From Psychromonas sp. SP041 (GTDB lineage Bacteria; Pseudomonadota; Gammaproteobacteria; Enterobacterales; Psychromonadaceae): a stretch of DNA of 64,000 bases. Made by a program: the position numbers and the translations under genes. The notes under the pieces are model-generated. The model had not been told where the DNA came from. It saw only the letters and a program-made list of their open reading frames with translations, and searched no databases. Below are positions 50,226 to 59,270 of this stretch, piece by piece (position 1 is the first letter of the stretch; each line of letters starts with the position of its first letter). The DNA lies in the NCBI RefSeq assembly GCF_000470315.2, contig NZ_CBRF02000014.1, positions 1 to 64,000 on the forward strand, given 5' to 3'.

Positions 50226-50715
50226 GGCTCGTCTGCGCTCGTCGTATCATTTTGATTGTTATTTGCAGTATTTTCGCCCTGTCGGCGACTTTACTTTTTC
50301 TTGTCAGAAGAAAAAGTAAGCAAAAAGACTGACCTCCGATTAGTTTTTTAATCTGAATAAATAACTACCTTCTTAACGCACCGCTCATACGCGACGTCCA
50401 TGTCGCGAAGTTCGCTAGCAACGGCATCCATGCCTAACCTTGCTAAAGGCACTTATTGATTCAGAAAAACGAGACGGAGGGATTTGTTGCAGCCACATTG
50501 ATTATCGTTTTTATTAACTTATTGATATTGTTGGTTTCAATGAGTGGCTGTCTAAGACTTTTTCTATGTAGGCAGTTAGAAGATTGGATTTTTAGTTACG
50601 CAAAAATTTAGCGTAATTTAAGCCCTTATTATTTGTTCAGTAGAGGATTACTGGAGTGATAATAAGAGCTTTTTGTTTTTGATAGATTAAATGATTCGAC
50701 GAGCGCAGATGAACC
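50226..50715. repeat. About 490-bp segment bounded by a 27-base inverted repeat
   Basis: A 27-base sequence at 50226-50252 recurs inverted at 50689-50715 with 24 of 27 positions matching; both arms share CTGCGCTCGTCG. The segment holds the second copy of the rhlE terminator (50574-50680) and no coding frame. The inverted ends suggest a non-autonomous mobile segment; equally, the segment may be a recombination product. It accounts for most of the 763-bp gap 50092-50854. Confidence 0.6.
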
Positions 50716-50773
50716 AACCTCAAACCTGTTTAAAGATCCTTTTAATACAGAGTGATTAACCGTTTTTATTTCT

Positions 50774-50797
50774 AGACATCCAGACCCTTAGACTTCT
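50774..50797. promoter_or_regulatory. MetJ-type operator (three adjacent met boxes)
   Basis: Three contiguous 8-base units AGACATCC, AGACCCTT and AGACTTCT each begin AGAC and follow with exact 8-base spacing, the arrangement bound by MetJ-SAM (consensus AGACGTCT). They lie 58 bases upstream of the ECF S-component start at 50855. This points to control by methionine status. The met-box spacing and consensus are recalled; the tandem pattern is seen directly. Confidence 0.65.
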
Positions 50798-50854
50798 TAT
50801 TGTTTTTCATTACCCGTATAATCAGCGGCGATTAACTTAATTAATGAGGTATAC

Positions 50855-51403
50855 ATGAAATTATCCACTAAAACTGTTGTTGTAATTGCTGTTGGGGCTG
50901 CCCTTTACGGCATTGGTGGGCTACCTATGTTTGGTATACCTGTATTTGCTAATACGACGTTAAAACCTGCGATGGCCATTCTTGCGCTATTCTCTGTTTT
51001 ATTTGGTCCGCTTGTAGGCTTTTTAGTCGGTTTTATTGGTCACTGGGTGACTGACCTATTTGCAGGTTGGGGCGTTTGGTTTACTTGGGTTTTGGGCTCA
51101 GGGATTGTTGGTTTGGTGATTGGTTTATTCCCAAAGTTAACTAACCAAAGAATTCAATCTGGTCTATTTGATATGAAAGATTTTGCGCTGTTTGTTGTGC
51201 TTGCGCTTGTTGGTAATGTCGTTGGTTATGGTTGTTCTGCGTTCTTAGACACGATTTTATATGCAGAACCCTTTGCTAAAGTCTTTACGCAGCTCATATT
51301 CGTGGCTTCGGGTAATACTCTGTTAATCGCTGTGGTGGGTTACTTTATTTTGAAATCTGCAGCTAAGCGCAATCAACAAAGTAGCCATCTAAGCGAGGAA
51401 TAA
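50855..51403 (+). CDS. ECF transporter substrate-binding (S) component, UPF0397-like
   Basis: The 182-residue membrane protein has five or six transmembrane helices and begins with [17 protein letters not shown], a hallmark of the UPF0397 family of energy-coupling-factor S subunits. [21 protein letters not shown] and FGPLVGFL are also family-like. The ATPase follows 6 bases downstream. The UPF0397 substrate is not firmly established; the MetJ-type operator upstream favours a methionine-linked compound (MtsT-like), which is an inference. Confidence 0.82.
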   Translation: MKLSTKTVVVIAVGAALYGIGGLPMFGIPVFANTTLKPAMAILALFSVLFGPLVGFLVGFIGHWVTDLFAGWGVWFTWVLGSGIVGLVIGLFPKLTNQRIQSGLFDMKDFALFVVLALVGNVVGYGCSAFLDTILYAEPFAKVFTQLIFVASGNTLLIAVVGYFILKSAAKRNQQSSHLSEE

Positions 51404-51409
51404 TCAGTA

Positions 51410-53110
51410 ATGCAGATTGAATTTTCAGATTTTTCTTTTCAATATAAATCGTTGGACAAACCAACGCTTAAAAATATTAACCTGAAAATAGAAAAAGGTG
51501 AAAAAATTGTCATTATCGGTGCAAGCGGTAGTGGTAAGTCAACTATAGGTCGTTGTTTGAATGGCCTTATTCCGCATGCGATAAATGGACAGTGTTCAGG
51601 CCTGCTTACTGTCGCAGGTAAAGATACTAGTCTTTTCGAAATGCAACATTATACGGAATTAGTTGGCACCGTATTACAGGATACTGACAGTCAATTTGTT
51701 GGGTTGACGGTAGGTGAAGATATTGCCTTTGCATTGGAAAATCAATGTACGCCAACAGCCGAAATGTATCCCGTCGTAAAATCAACTGCACAGATGGTTG
51801 AACTAGAGTCGATGTTAGATAGATCTCCACAGGAACTCTCTGGCGGACAAAAGCAACGTGTTTCATTAGCTGGGATTCTAGTCGACGATGTTGATATTTT
51901 ACTTTTTGATGAACCCTTGGCAGCACTCGATCCTAAAACCAGTAAAAAAACGATTGAGATTATCGACCAGTTACATCGTGATGCAGGTAAAACTATTATT
52001 ATCATTGAGCATCGTTTAGAAGATGTTTTACATCGTGATGTTGACCGCATTATTTTAATGGCTGAAGGTGAAATTGTTGCTGATATGGCACCTGATGAAC
52101 TATTAGCTTCTTCACTACTTAAAACTCATGGAATACGTGAACCACTTTATTTATCCGCATTAAAGTCTGCAGGTTGTGTTGTTAAGTCTTCTGATAAACC
52201 CGCTAGTCTGAACTCATTATTTTTAGAGCAGTATGAAAAGAATGTCCTGGGCTGGTTTAATGCTTCGCATATAGACGCTCAACCGGCAAAAAAAACGACG
52301 TTATTAACGTTATCTGGATTAACTTACTCTTATAACGGAGAAGTTAATGCCGTTGATGATGTTAGTTTTTCGGTTAACAAAGGTGAGTTTGTTTCAATCT
52401 TAGGTAAAAATGGTTCAGGTAAGTCGACCTTAACCAAGCTCATTATGGGGGTTGTTGAGCCTGATGTAGGTAATATATTACTTAATGGTCAAGACCTTGC
52501 TAAGTTGAGTATTTTCGAGCGTAGCCAACGTGTTGGTGTGGTGATGCAAAACCCCAATCACATGATTTCACATCATATGATATTTGATGAAGTGGCTTTT
52601 GGTCTGCGTAATCGAGGTATCGATGAAAAGATTATTCATGAAAAAGTAATACATGTGCTAACCCTTTGTGGACTAAAAAAATACCGTAATTGGCCCATTG
52701 ATGCATTAAGTTACGGACAGAAAAAACGTGTCACTATCGCTTCTATTCTGGTGTTAGAGCCTGAATTATTGATTTTAGATGAACCCACGGCAGGGCAGGA
52801 CTATCGCAGCTATACTGCTATGTTGAATTTCATTAAAGAACTGAATGCTAATTTAGGCATTACAGTGGTGATTATTTCTCATGATATGCATTTGGTTTTA
52901 GAATATACAACACGTTCTATTGTGTTATCAGACAGTAAATTAATTGCAGATGCGCCGATGACAGAGGTGTTCAGTCAACCTGATTTATTAGCAAAAGCCA
53001 ACCTGACTACAACCAGCTTATATGAGTTAGCAGTAAGTTTAGACATTAATAATACCAGTGCTTTTATGCAGTATTTCATTCAAACAGAACAAGCGAGAAA
53101 CATTGCGTGA
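51410..53110 (+). CDS. ECF transporter ATPase with two fused ABC domains
   Basis: This 566-residue protein powers uptake together with the S and T subunits. Two ATP-binding domains are joined in one chain. The first (about 1-235) has Walker A GASGSGKST, LSGGQKQRVSLAG and LLFDEPLAALDP; the second (about 295-520) has GKNGSGKST, LSYGQKKRVTIAS and LILDEPTAGQD. Both keep catalytic residues. The pattern A-A fusion with S upstream and T downstream is typical of dedicated (group I) ECF systems. Confidence 0.9.
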   Translation: MQIEFSDFSFQYKSLDKPTLKNINLKIEKGEKIVIIGASGSGKSTIGRCLNGLIPHAINGQCSGLLTVAGKDTSLFEMQHYTELVGTVLQDTDSQFVGLTVGEDIAFALENQCTPTAEMYPVVKSTAQMVELESMLDRSPQELSGGQKQRVSLAGILVDDVDILLFDEPLAALDPKTSKKTIEIIDQLHRDAGKTIIIIEHRLEDVLHRDVDRIILMAEGEIVADMAPDELLASSLLKTHGIREPLYLSALKSAGCVVKSSDKPASLNSLFLEQYEKNVLGWFNASHIDAQPAKKTTLLTLSGLTYSYNGEVNAVDDVSFSVNKGEFVSILGKNGSGKSTLTKLIMGVVEPDVGNILLNGQDLAKLSIFERSQRVGVVMQNPNHMISHHMIFDEVAFGLRNRGIDEKIIHEKVIHVLTLCGLKKYRNWPIDALSYGQKKRVTIASILVLEPELLILDEPTAGQDYRSYTAMLNFIKELNANLGITVVIISHDMHLVLEYTTRSIVLSDSKLIADAPMTEVFSQPDLLAKANLTTTSLYELAVSLDINNTSAFMQYFIQTEQARNIA

Positions 53111-53943
53111 AAGCAGAAAAAATATCATTTGGGATAAGTTATATTGATACAGGGTCAGTGCTTCATAAATTAAATGGAATCACTAAGTTTGTTCTTTTTA
53201 TGGCTTGGGTAACAGTGGTACTAACTACCTTTGATTTACGTCTTATTATTGCGTTAGTTTGTTTAGGTTTATTACTGCTTAACATGACTAAAGTGCCGAT
53301 TAAAGCTTATCGAGCATTGTTGATTGCTACTGCGAGTGTGTTGTCACTCAATGCGTTGTTCATGTTTTTATTAGCCCCTCAACAGGGGACGGAGTTCATG
53401 GGAACTGAGACGGTGTTATTACCGCTTGGCTTTTACTCTATTACCCAAGAAACACTTTTTTATTTAGTGACGATCACCTTAAAATATTTCAGCATGTTTC
53501 CGATTGCTTTAGTGTTTGTATTTACGACACATCCTACTGAATTTTCGGCGAGCCTTAACCGTTTAGGTGTCCCTTATAAAATAGCGTATGCGGTGAGCTT
53601 AACATTACGTTATTTACCGGAAATTAAAAAAGATTACGTTAATATTATGCATGCCCAGCAAGCACGTGGTATTGAACTCTCTAAGAAAGCGTCTTTATTT
53701 TCTCGTTTAAAAAATCTAACCAATATTTTAGGGCCATTAATTTTTACTAGTTTGGATAGAACGGAAGAGATATCAAATGCGATGATATTACGTGGTTTTG
53801 GTCGCCATAAATCACGTACTTGGTATAGTTTGAAGCCTTTAGCCACAAAGGATTGGCTGTGTTTGTTCAGTATTTTGGTTTGCGTCTCATTAGCTATTTT
53901 TAAACGACTCTTTGAAACGCAGTTGTTTTGGTATCCTTTCTAA
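53107..53943 (+). CDS. ECF transporter transmembrane (T) component
   Basis: A 278-residue EcfT-like permease. It starts with GTG at 53107 and overlaps the ATPase gene by 4 bases, implying translational coupling. Transmembrane helices lie in the N-terminal half and near the C-terminus. The cytosolic Ala-Arg-Gly coupling motif AQQARGIEL (about residue 185) and a second MILRGFGR (about 225) are the family's contact sites with the ATPases. Confidence 0.9.
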   Translation: MKAEKISFGISYIDTGSVLHKLNGITKFVLFMAWVTVVLTTFDLRLIIALVCLGLLLLNMTKVPIKAYRALLIATASVLSLNALFMFLLAPQQGTEFMGTETVLLPLGFYSITQETLFYLVTITLKYFSMFPIALVFVFTTHPTEFSASLNRLGVPYKIAYAVSLTLRYLPEIKKDYVNIMHAQQARGIELSKKASLFSRLKNLTNILGPLIFTSLDRTEEISNAMILRGFGRHKSRTWYSLKPLATKDWLCLFSILVCVSLAIFKRLFETQLFWYPF

Positions 53944-54092
53944 TACACCTTATCTTATAAGTGAAGCAATTCAATCCATCTAATAGCTGTCTCTATTTAG
54001 CTGTAAAATAAGATCTTATTGGGTTGCCAAACTTTTCTTTATAATGATAATCTAAGTTTAAATCTAAATGAAAACTATTATCGAGTGTTGAA

Positions 54093-54896
54093 ATGGTATT
54101 AAGTAAAAAAATGTCAAAATCCCAACCTAAGGCTAAACCTCAACCTAAAAAAGCGACTGTTATTAAAACAGAAAAAATATCAGCCAATATGCAACGAGTG
54201 ACGCTTCATGCTGATGAGTTTAAAGACTTCCCTGAACACTGTGAAGGAAGTTATATAAAGCTGCTTTTTAGTGCACAGGGAAGCACGGATCCAAGTATGC
54301 TTGCAGAAGGTGAACGACCTGTTATGCGTACTTATACCATTGCTGAATTTTCTCGAAGCGAATGTACGATTGATGTGGATTTTGTTCGCCATGAAACGTC
54401 CGACTCTGGCTGTGGGTTTGCTGCGCGTTGGGCGATGAATGCGCTGGTTGGCGATAATATTTATGTTGGTGGCCCTGGGCTTATTCTTGATATTAATAGC
54501 GATGCCGATTGGTTCTTTGCGGTGGCAGATATGACGGCGTTACCTGCGCTATCTGCAAAAATTCGTAATTTACCTAAAGACGCCAAAGGGTATGCGGTAA
54601 TCAAAGTCATTGAACGTGATGATATTCGATCAATTGATGCGCCTGAAAATATTCAGGTTATGTGGTTGTTAGAGAGTGAATCACTTATTGAACAAGTGCA
54701 AGTATTACCTTGGTTACCGGGGAAAGTGTCGGTTTGGGTTGCTTGTGAATTTGACGATATGCGTGCATTACGTGGTTATTTCCGTAATGAAAAAGAAGTT
54801 GAGAAAGACAATATCTATATCAGTAGTTATTGGAAATCAGGTGTAACCGAAGATGGGCATAAAGTGATTAAAAGAGAAGATGCCGAGGCGAACTAA
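54093..54896 (+). CDS. Siderophore-interacting FAD protein (SIP/ViuB family)
   Basis: A 267-residue cytoplasmic flavoprotein of the FAD-binding 9/SIP family, members of which reduce ferric siderophores to release iron. RPVMRTYTIAEF is the FAD-binding RxYT motif and FVRHETSDSGCGFAARWAMNALVGD the following conserved region; the SIP domain covers the C-terminal half with WVACEFDDMRALRGYFRNE. The first 20 residues are rich in Lys, Pro and Gln. No siderophore uptake genes are adjacent. Confidence 0.88.
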   Translation: MVLSKKMSKSQPKAKPQPKKATVIKTEKISANMQRVTLHADEFKDFPEHCEGSYIKLLFSAQGSTDPSMLAEGERPVMRTYTIAEFSRSECTIDVDFVRHETSDSGCGFAARWAMNALVGDNIYVGGPGLILDINSDADWFFAVADMTALPALSAKIRNLPKDAKGYAVIKVIERDDIRSIDAPENIQVMWLLESESLIEQVQVLPWLPGKVSVWVACEFDDMRALRGYFRNEKEVEKDNIYISSYWKSGVTEDGHKVIKREDAEAN

Positions 54897-54917
54897 CTTT
54901 TATTAACCACTTTTTAG

Positions 54918-54955
54918 GCAGTAATAACGCAATAGATGTTATTACTGCTACTTTT
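54918..54955. terminator. Bidirectional terminator-like hairpin
   Basis: Eleven-bp perfect stem GCAGTAATAAC (54918-54928) with GTTATTACTGC (54938-54948), then TACTTTTTA. It separates the convergent SIP gene and the broken Rdx gene; the right arm touches the Rdx stop codon. Confidence 0.75.
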
Positions 54956-55220
54956 TATCGATACAGCCTACGTTTCTATCTGGTGCGACAATATCTCTCA
55001 CCAATTTTTTAAGTTCGGCTATTTCAGGAAATCCCCTCATTTCTTTACGTGACCAAATAAGTTGGCTATTCGCTGTAATTTCAAAAATACCGCCTGTTCC
55101 CCGTAATAATGAGAGTTCATCAACTTCCTCTTCAAAAGTACTTAGTATCTCTTGAACCATCCAGCTAGCGCGTAATGACCAACGACATTTTTAACAATAT
55201 TTAATGTCTATTTTATTCAT
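54948..55220 (-). pseudogene. Rdx/SelW-family redox protein interrupted by an in-frame TAA
   Basis: From an ATG at 55220 with GAGGA upstream, the minus strand reads MNKIDIKYC, then TAA (55193-55191), then KCRWSLRASWMVQEIL and on to position 54948. Homologues carry an uninterrupted YCxxCRW redox motif at this point, so the stop falls on the residue after the first Cys. The remainder (LLRGTGGIFEITANSQLIW, then PEIAELKKLVRDIVAP) fits the Rdx fold. Since the stop is TAA rather than TGA, selenocysteine does not explain it. A start at the later ATG at 55160 would yield 70 residues without the CxxC. Confidence 0.75.
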
Positions 55221-55232
55221 ATGAGTATCCTC

Positions 55233-55619
55233 TTAGCCTAATAAAATGGTTTGTTTCAGTATTGCTATTTTCACTGCAATTAATACCCAGCCTATAGCGA
55301 AAATGGTACTTAATAATTGTGTTGGTAAAGTCGACGCGCGATAAAGGGTAATGTAAGCCAAAATAATATAGGCTATAAGGCAGAATACTTTTTCAGTTAA
55401 CCAGTTATCAACTAGTGGTGATTGATGAATGATAAAGCAGAGCATAATAGCTGAGATTAATAAGAAGGTATCAACAATCCTTGCTAACATTTTAGCCCAT
55501 TTTTGTTGGTGGATTGGTTTATGGATAAACATTAAAGCAGCACGAATAATAAAAAATAACACACTAAAAGTGACTAATGTGATGTGTAGGTGTTTAATGG
55601 GTAGGTAAAAATTTTCCAT
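55233..55619 (-). CDS. SirB2-family membrane protein
   Basis: This 128-residue protein has four transmembrane helices (about residues 8-30, 45-65, 75-93, 100-120). KHLHITLVTFSVLFFIIRA near the N-terminus and KILARIVDTFLLISAIML-like spacing match the SirB2 family, of uncertain function. It is 12 bases upstream of the broken Rdx gene on the same strand, so the pair was probably an operon. Confidence 0.8.
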   Translation of the reverse strand: MENFYLPIKHLHITLVTFSVLFFIIRAALMFIHKPIHQQKWAKMLARIVDTFLLISAIMLCFIIHQSPLVDNWLTEKVFCLIAYIILAYITLYRASTLPTQLLSTIFAIGWVLIAVKIAILKQTILLG

Positions 55620-55785
55620 GAAAATTATCCAAAATAAGAGGGTAATGTACTTTACGTGTTTTATTCAAGAATGTTAATTTCAATTAACGGTCTCGTCTTT
55701 TTATTTAATCAAACAATAAGCTTGCTGAAAAGATTGAAAAGCCTCATATTCTATTCATTAACTTATCGAACCTAGGTCATCTTCA

Positions 55786-56262
55786 ATGAAAAAAATTGCT
55801 ATTTTTGCTGACGTTCAAAACATTTATTACACCACGCGTCAGGCTTATGGGAAACAATTTAACTACCGTAAGTTATGGCAAAAAATAGAAGCTCAAGGTG
55901 AGATCGTTTGTGCTTATGCTTATGCAATTGATCGCGGTGATAACCAACAACAAAAGTTTCAAGAGGTTTTAAAATACGTTGGGTTTGATGTAAAACTTAA
56001 ACCTTTTATTCAACGTAGTGATGGTACAGCAAAGGGCGATTGGGATGTGGGTATTACGATTGATGTGATGGAAGTTGCACCTTCAGTCGATACGATTATT
56101 TTACTAACGGGTGATGGTGATTTTGCTATTTTATTGGATAAAGTAAAAGACGTTTATCATGTTACCACAGAAGCTTACGGTGTGCCTAAGTTAACGGCAA
56201 AAGCATTAATAGATGCTTGTAGCGTATTTAACCCTATTGAAAGAGAACTGTTATTAAATTGA
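55786..56262 (+). CDS. NYN-domain protein (LabA/DUF88-like)
   Basis: A 158-residue single-domain protein of the NYN family, a PIN-like predicted nuclease fold. Conserved acidic residues that would bind metal are visible in IAIFADVQNIYY (first Asp), GDWDVGITIDVME and LLTGDGDFAILLDKV. The fold suggests an RNA-directed nuclease; activity is not established for close relatives. The gene stands alone. Confidence 0.86.
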   Translation: MKKIAIFADVQNIYYTTRQAYGKQFNYRKLWQKIEAQGEIVCAYAYAIDRGDNQQQKFQEVLKYVGFDVKLKPFIQRSDGTAKGDWDVGITIDVMEVAPSVDTIILLTGDGDFAILLDKVKDVYHVTTEAYGVPKLTAKALIDACSVFNPIERELLLN

Positions 56263-56453
56263 GCTGGTTCGAACTTCAACCTTTAAATTAAACTTGAACG
56301 ATCATTAATTCCATTAGTCATAAATAATGAGCGCTTTAATCAACGGTCACTTTATGTTTAAGCTATTGTTTTAGTAATACTTATTAGTTAATAAAGTCAA
56401 TGAGATTAAAGACTACTTTCACTTTTTATTTCTTTTAAAGAATGAGGATATTT

Positions 56454-56801
56454 ATGTTTAAAGGTTTAATCGTAGTTCTATTCACTAGTTTATTTTCTCT
56501 TAGCGCTTTTGCAGCATTTGTTGGTCCAGGCGCTACCTCAATACAAACCTTGAGCGTTAAAGAAGCTATTGAATTAGCTGATGATAGTAAAGTTGCGTTA
56601 CAAGGTAAGTTAATTAAACAAACGTCTTCAGAACACTATTTATTCAGAGATGAAACCGGCGAAGTAATGGTTGAAATAGAGGGTAAAGATTTCCGTCATA
56701 TTACCGTGACACCTGAAGACAAAATCCGTATTACCGGTGAAGTGGATAGTGATTGGTCGGAAACTAAGATTGATGTTGAACATTTAGAGCTTCTTAAATA
56801 A
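56454..56801 (+). CDS. YgiW/YdeI-family OB-fold (BOF) periplasmic protein
   Basis: A 115-residue protein with a signal peptide (about residues 1-20, ending AFAA) and one OB-fold (BOF) domain: SVKEAIELADDSKVALQGKL, then YLFRDETGEVMVEIEGKDF and KIRITGEVDSDW. Family members (YgiW, YdeI) respond to oxidative or envelope stress. The ATG at 56454 follows GAGGA by 6 bases; an earlier ATG at 56442 overlaps that site. Confidence 0.88.
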   Translation: MFKGLIVVLFTSLFSLSAFAAFVGPGATSIQTLSVKEAIELADDSKVALQGKLIKQTSSEHYLFRDETGEVMVEIEGKDFRHITVTPEDKIRITGEVDSDWSETKIDVEHLELLK

Positions 56802-57040
56802 TACCGATTACATTAAATAAGTGATCTAAATTTTGCGCAGAAAAAATGATTTAGTTTAAGGCGTAAATTGAGGCCTTTCTAAGATTAACTTCGTTAATCG
56901 TCTGTTGGAGAATTAACTAAAAAATATTAATTCTTAATAGTTCCCTTTACTAAATTTACAATGAAAAAATAAATCATTTTAACCAATAAAATAGATCAAT
57001 TAATTAGTGTGATTGCTATAAGCTTTAATAAGTTTAAAAG

Positions 57041-57071
57041 AAAAATGCCGCTTTATTAAAGCGGCATTTTT
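57041..57071 (+). terminator. Rho-independent terminator
   Basis: Stem AAAAATGCCGCTTTA (from 57041) with TAAAGCGGCATTTTT (to 57071), a short loop, and T residues. It lies 240 bases after the YgiW-like gene. Confidence 0.85.
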
Positions 57072-57120
57072 AGTTATTCAGAGCACATTATTATATTGTT
57101 ATTTTGGATTCACTGTTATA

Positions 57121-57384
57121 CCGATGACCGTTCAAAGTGCCTTGTTATCGTTAGTTTGGGCTCCAAATCAAGGCGCAACATGAAACAACATGATAACGAT
57201 CGCGAGCCCTTATCGAAAGTGGCAACGTGGAGTGGATTTTCAAGCTAACGACCCACAGGGCAAGCAACGAAGTAAACACCTTTGTTGTTAGAAAATGTCG
57301 ATTTAACCTGTTAGATCTTTCACTATATGCCTAGCATTTTTTCTCTTCATCATTTGCTGAATGTTGCGCTCTGAATGGCAACGG
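57121..57384 (-). mobile_element. MITE-like element, copy B (about 264 bp, inverted)
   Basis: This is the second copy of the element at 17252-17504, in the opposite orientation. Its ends start CCGATGACCGTTCAAAGTGC and finish with the complement of CCGTTGCCATTCAGAGCGC. Internal blocks such as GCCTTGATTTGGAG and GTGTTTACTTC are shared with copy A. It carries no coding frame. The rest of the 1-kb gap 56802-57828 is AT-rich apart from the hairpins listed. Confidence 0.7.
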
Positions 57385-57733
57385 ATACATATTAAATCTG
57401 TAATCTAAACATCGCACCCAAGAGTTAAACTTAGAGCATAAATTAACATAAGTAGCTCTTTGGTTTGTCAAATTTAGAAGAATAAGCTGGAGTAGTCAGC
57501 AAAGCTGAACAATGATTGATATTAGCTTGCTTGTGTCATTTTAAAAATAAAAGGTTATCTGAAAAGAATTAGAAAAACTGTTTCATTTTATAGTTAATTA
57601 CTACTTTCAATTAATGAAAATATGCTTATTTATGAATATAAAGTGTTTTATTCTGTTGATTAAAGAATTTAAATAAGATAGGGTAATTGCTCTTAATTTT
57701 TATTTTTATGTGAATTAAGCAAAGAATCAGCGG

Positions 57734-57790
57734 CGCAGCTGAATAAATACAAAGTTTTAAACTTTGATTTATTCAGCTGCGTTTTTTTTT
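57734..57790 (+). terminator. Strong terminator/attenuator-like hairpin before urtA
   Basis: A 15-bp perfect stem (CGCAGCTGAATAAAT, 57734-57748, with 57767-57781) enclosing an inner AAAGTTT/AAACTTT stem is followed by nine T residues. It stands 39 bases before the urtA start with no gene between. It could end an upstream transcript, but the nearest upstream gene on this strand is about 930 bases away and has its own terminator, so an attenuator for the operon is plausible. Confidence 0.75.
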
Positions 57791-57828
57791 GCCTTAAATT
57801 TATAATTTAGCTAAGGAAGGACTAAGTA

Positions 57829-59037
57829 ATGAAAAATTATATTATCAAAAGTATGTTTGTATGTGGTGCAGTTTTTGGGGCTAGTTCTACATTTGCAGAT
57901 GTTAATGTCGGTGCTATTTATGACGTAACAGGTAGTTTTAGTATATTTGGAGTAATGCAAAGCAACGCGGTGAAATTAGCGATTGATGATATTAATGCTA
58001 AGGGTGGTTTGCTTGGAGAGAAGCTTAATTTAATTACTTATGATACACAATCAGAGCTGAGTAAATATACACAATATGCGAATACCACTGTGCTTCGAGA
58101 TAGACCTGCAGTTGTGTTTGGCGGTATGACAAGTTCATCTAGAGAAGCCATACGCCCCATTTTTAGAAAAGCTAATATTCCATATTTTTATAGTACTTTG
58201 TATGAAGGTGGTGCTTGTGACAAGCAAACATTTGTAACGGCTCCTTCAGCTTCTCAACAAATTAAACCATTGGTTGAATGGGCAATAAAAAAATATGGCC
58301 CGAAAATGTTTATCATGGCTCCTGATTACAATTATGGGACTATTTCTGCTCTTTGGTATCACGAATACGCAAAACAATTTAATGGTGAGGTTGTTGGAGA
58401 AGATTTTCTTGCACTTACCGTTACTGATTATACCCCTACTATTCAAAAAATTCAGCGAGCTAAACCTGATTTCGTTGTTGCTATTCCAGTCGGTCCAAAT
58501 CAAGTGGGCTTTTTAGAGCAATTTACTTCAGCTGGTCTGAAAGACAGTATCCCCGTTGTATCGTCAAATTATAGTACAGCTAATGAACAAGTTTTACTCA
58601 CGCCGAATGCAGGTAAAGGTATTGTCTCAAGTCATGTCTATTTTTCGAGTTTAGATAATCCTGAAAATAAAGCCTTTTTAAAGAAATGGGCTGAAGTTTA
58701 CGGAAAGGGACAAACTATTTCACCTGAAGCCGTTACCGCTTGGAATGCCGTTCACCTTTGGGCTAACTCTGTTGAAAAAGCAGGAACATTTAAATCAAAA
58801 TCTGTATACACAGCGTTAGAAAGTGGTGAAATTAATTTTAAAGGTCCAAATGGCGATGTAAGTATGGAGCCTGGTTCTCATCATGTTAAGCAAAATACAT
58901 ACATAGCAATGGGAGATGACAACTATGGTTTTGAAGTTTTAGAAACTTTTAAAGCCGTTGCTCCGAGTTATGAAAATCAAAAATGTGACCTTATTGCGAA
59001 TCCAAAATTAGTTAAACACTTTACACCAAAGGCTTAA
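57829..59037 (+). CDS. urtA: Urea/amide ABC transporter binding protein, UrtA/AmiC-like
   Basis: This is a 402-residue periplasmic binding protein (Peripla_BP_5). It has a signal peptide (about residues 1-23, ending TFADV), then DVNVGAIYDVTGSFSIFGV, GGMTSSSREAIRPIF, FYSTLYEGGACDKQTF and DYNYGTISALWYHEY, all typical of the UrtA/FmdD/AmiC branch that binds urea or short amides. The exact substrate cannot be told. AAGGAAGG precedes the ATG, and a terminator-like hairpin lies just upstream. Confidence 0.85.
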   Translation: MKNYIIKSMFVCGAVFGASSTFADVNVGAIYDVTGSFSIFGVMQSNAVKLAIDDINAKGGLLGEKLNLITYDTQSELSKYTQYANTTVLRDRPAVVFGGMTSSSREAIRPIFRKANIPYFYSTLYEGGACDKQTFVTAPSASQQIKPLVEWAIKKYGPKMFIMAPDYNYGTISALWYHEYAKQFNGEVVGEDFLALTVTDYTPTIQKIQRAKPDFVVAIPVGPNQVGFLEQFTSAGLKDSIPVVSSNYSTANEQVLLTPNAGKGIVSSHVYFSSLDNPENKAFLKKWAEVYGKGQTISPEAVTAWNAVHLWANSVEKAGTFKSKSVYTALESGEINFKGPNGDVSMEPGSHHVKQNTYIAMGDDNYGFEVLETFKAVAPSYENQKCDLIANPKLVKHFTPKA

Positions 59038-59270
59038 ATATTAACTGATTATGAAAATACGAATAAGCTTACAGCCATAGATTTTAAGTAAAATTAACAT
59101 TTATACATAGTCAATTTATTTAATGGTACAAGGTATTAACTTTGATTTTAAAAAAGTTAAAAATATATCTTAGCAGCTACCTTTAAAGGAGTTAGGCACT
59201 AGTAGGCTTATTCTATTTTCTTTAATTATTAATGATCTTTTTAAGCAAATAATTATAAATAAGGAAATTT

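Noticed and set aside
55191-55193. Selenocysteine explanation for the Rdx stop
   Set aside because: The codon is TAA, not TGA, and it replaces the residue after the first Cys, not a Cys position.
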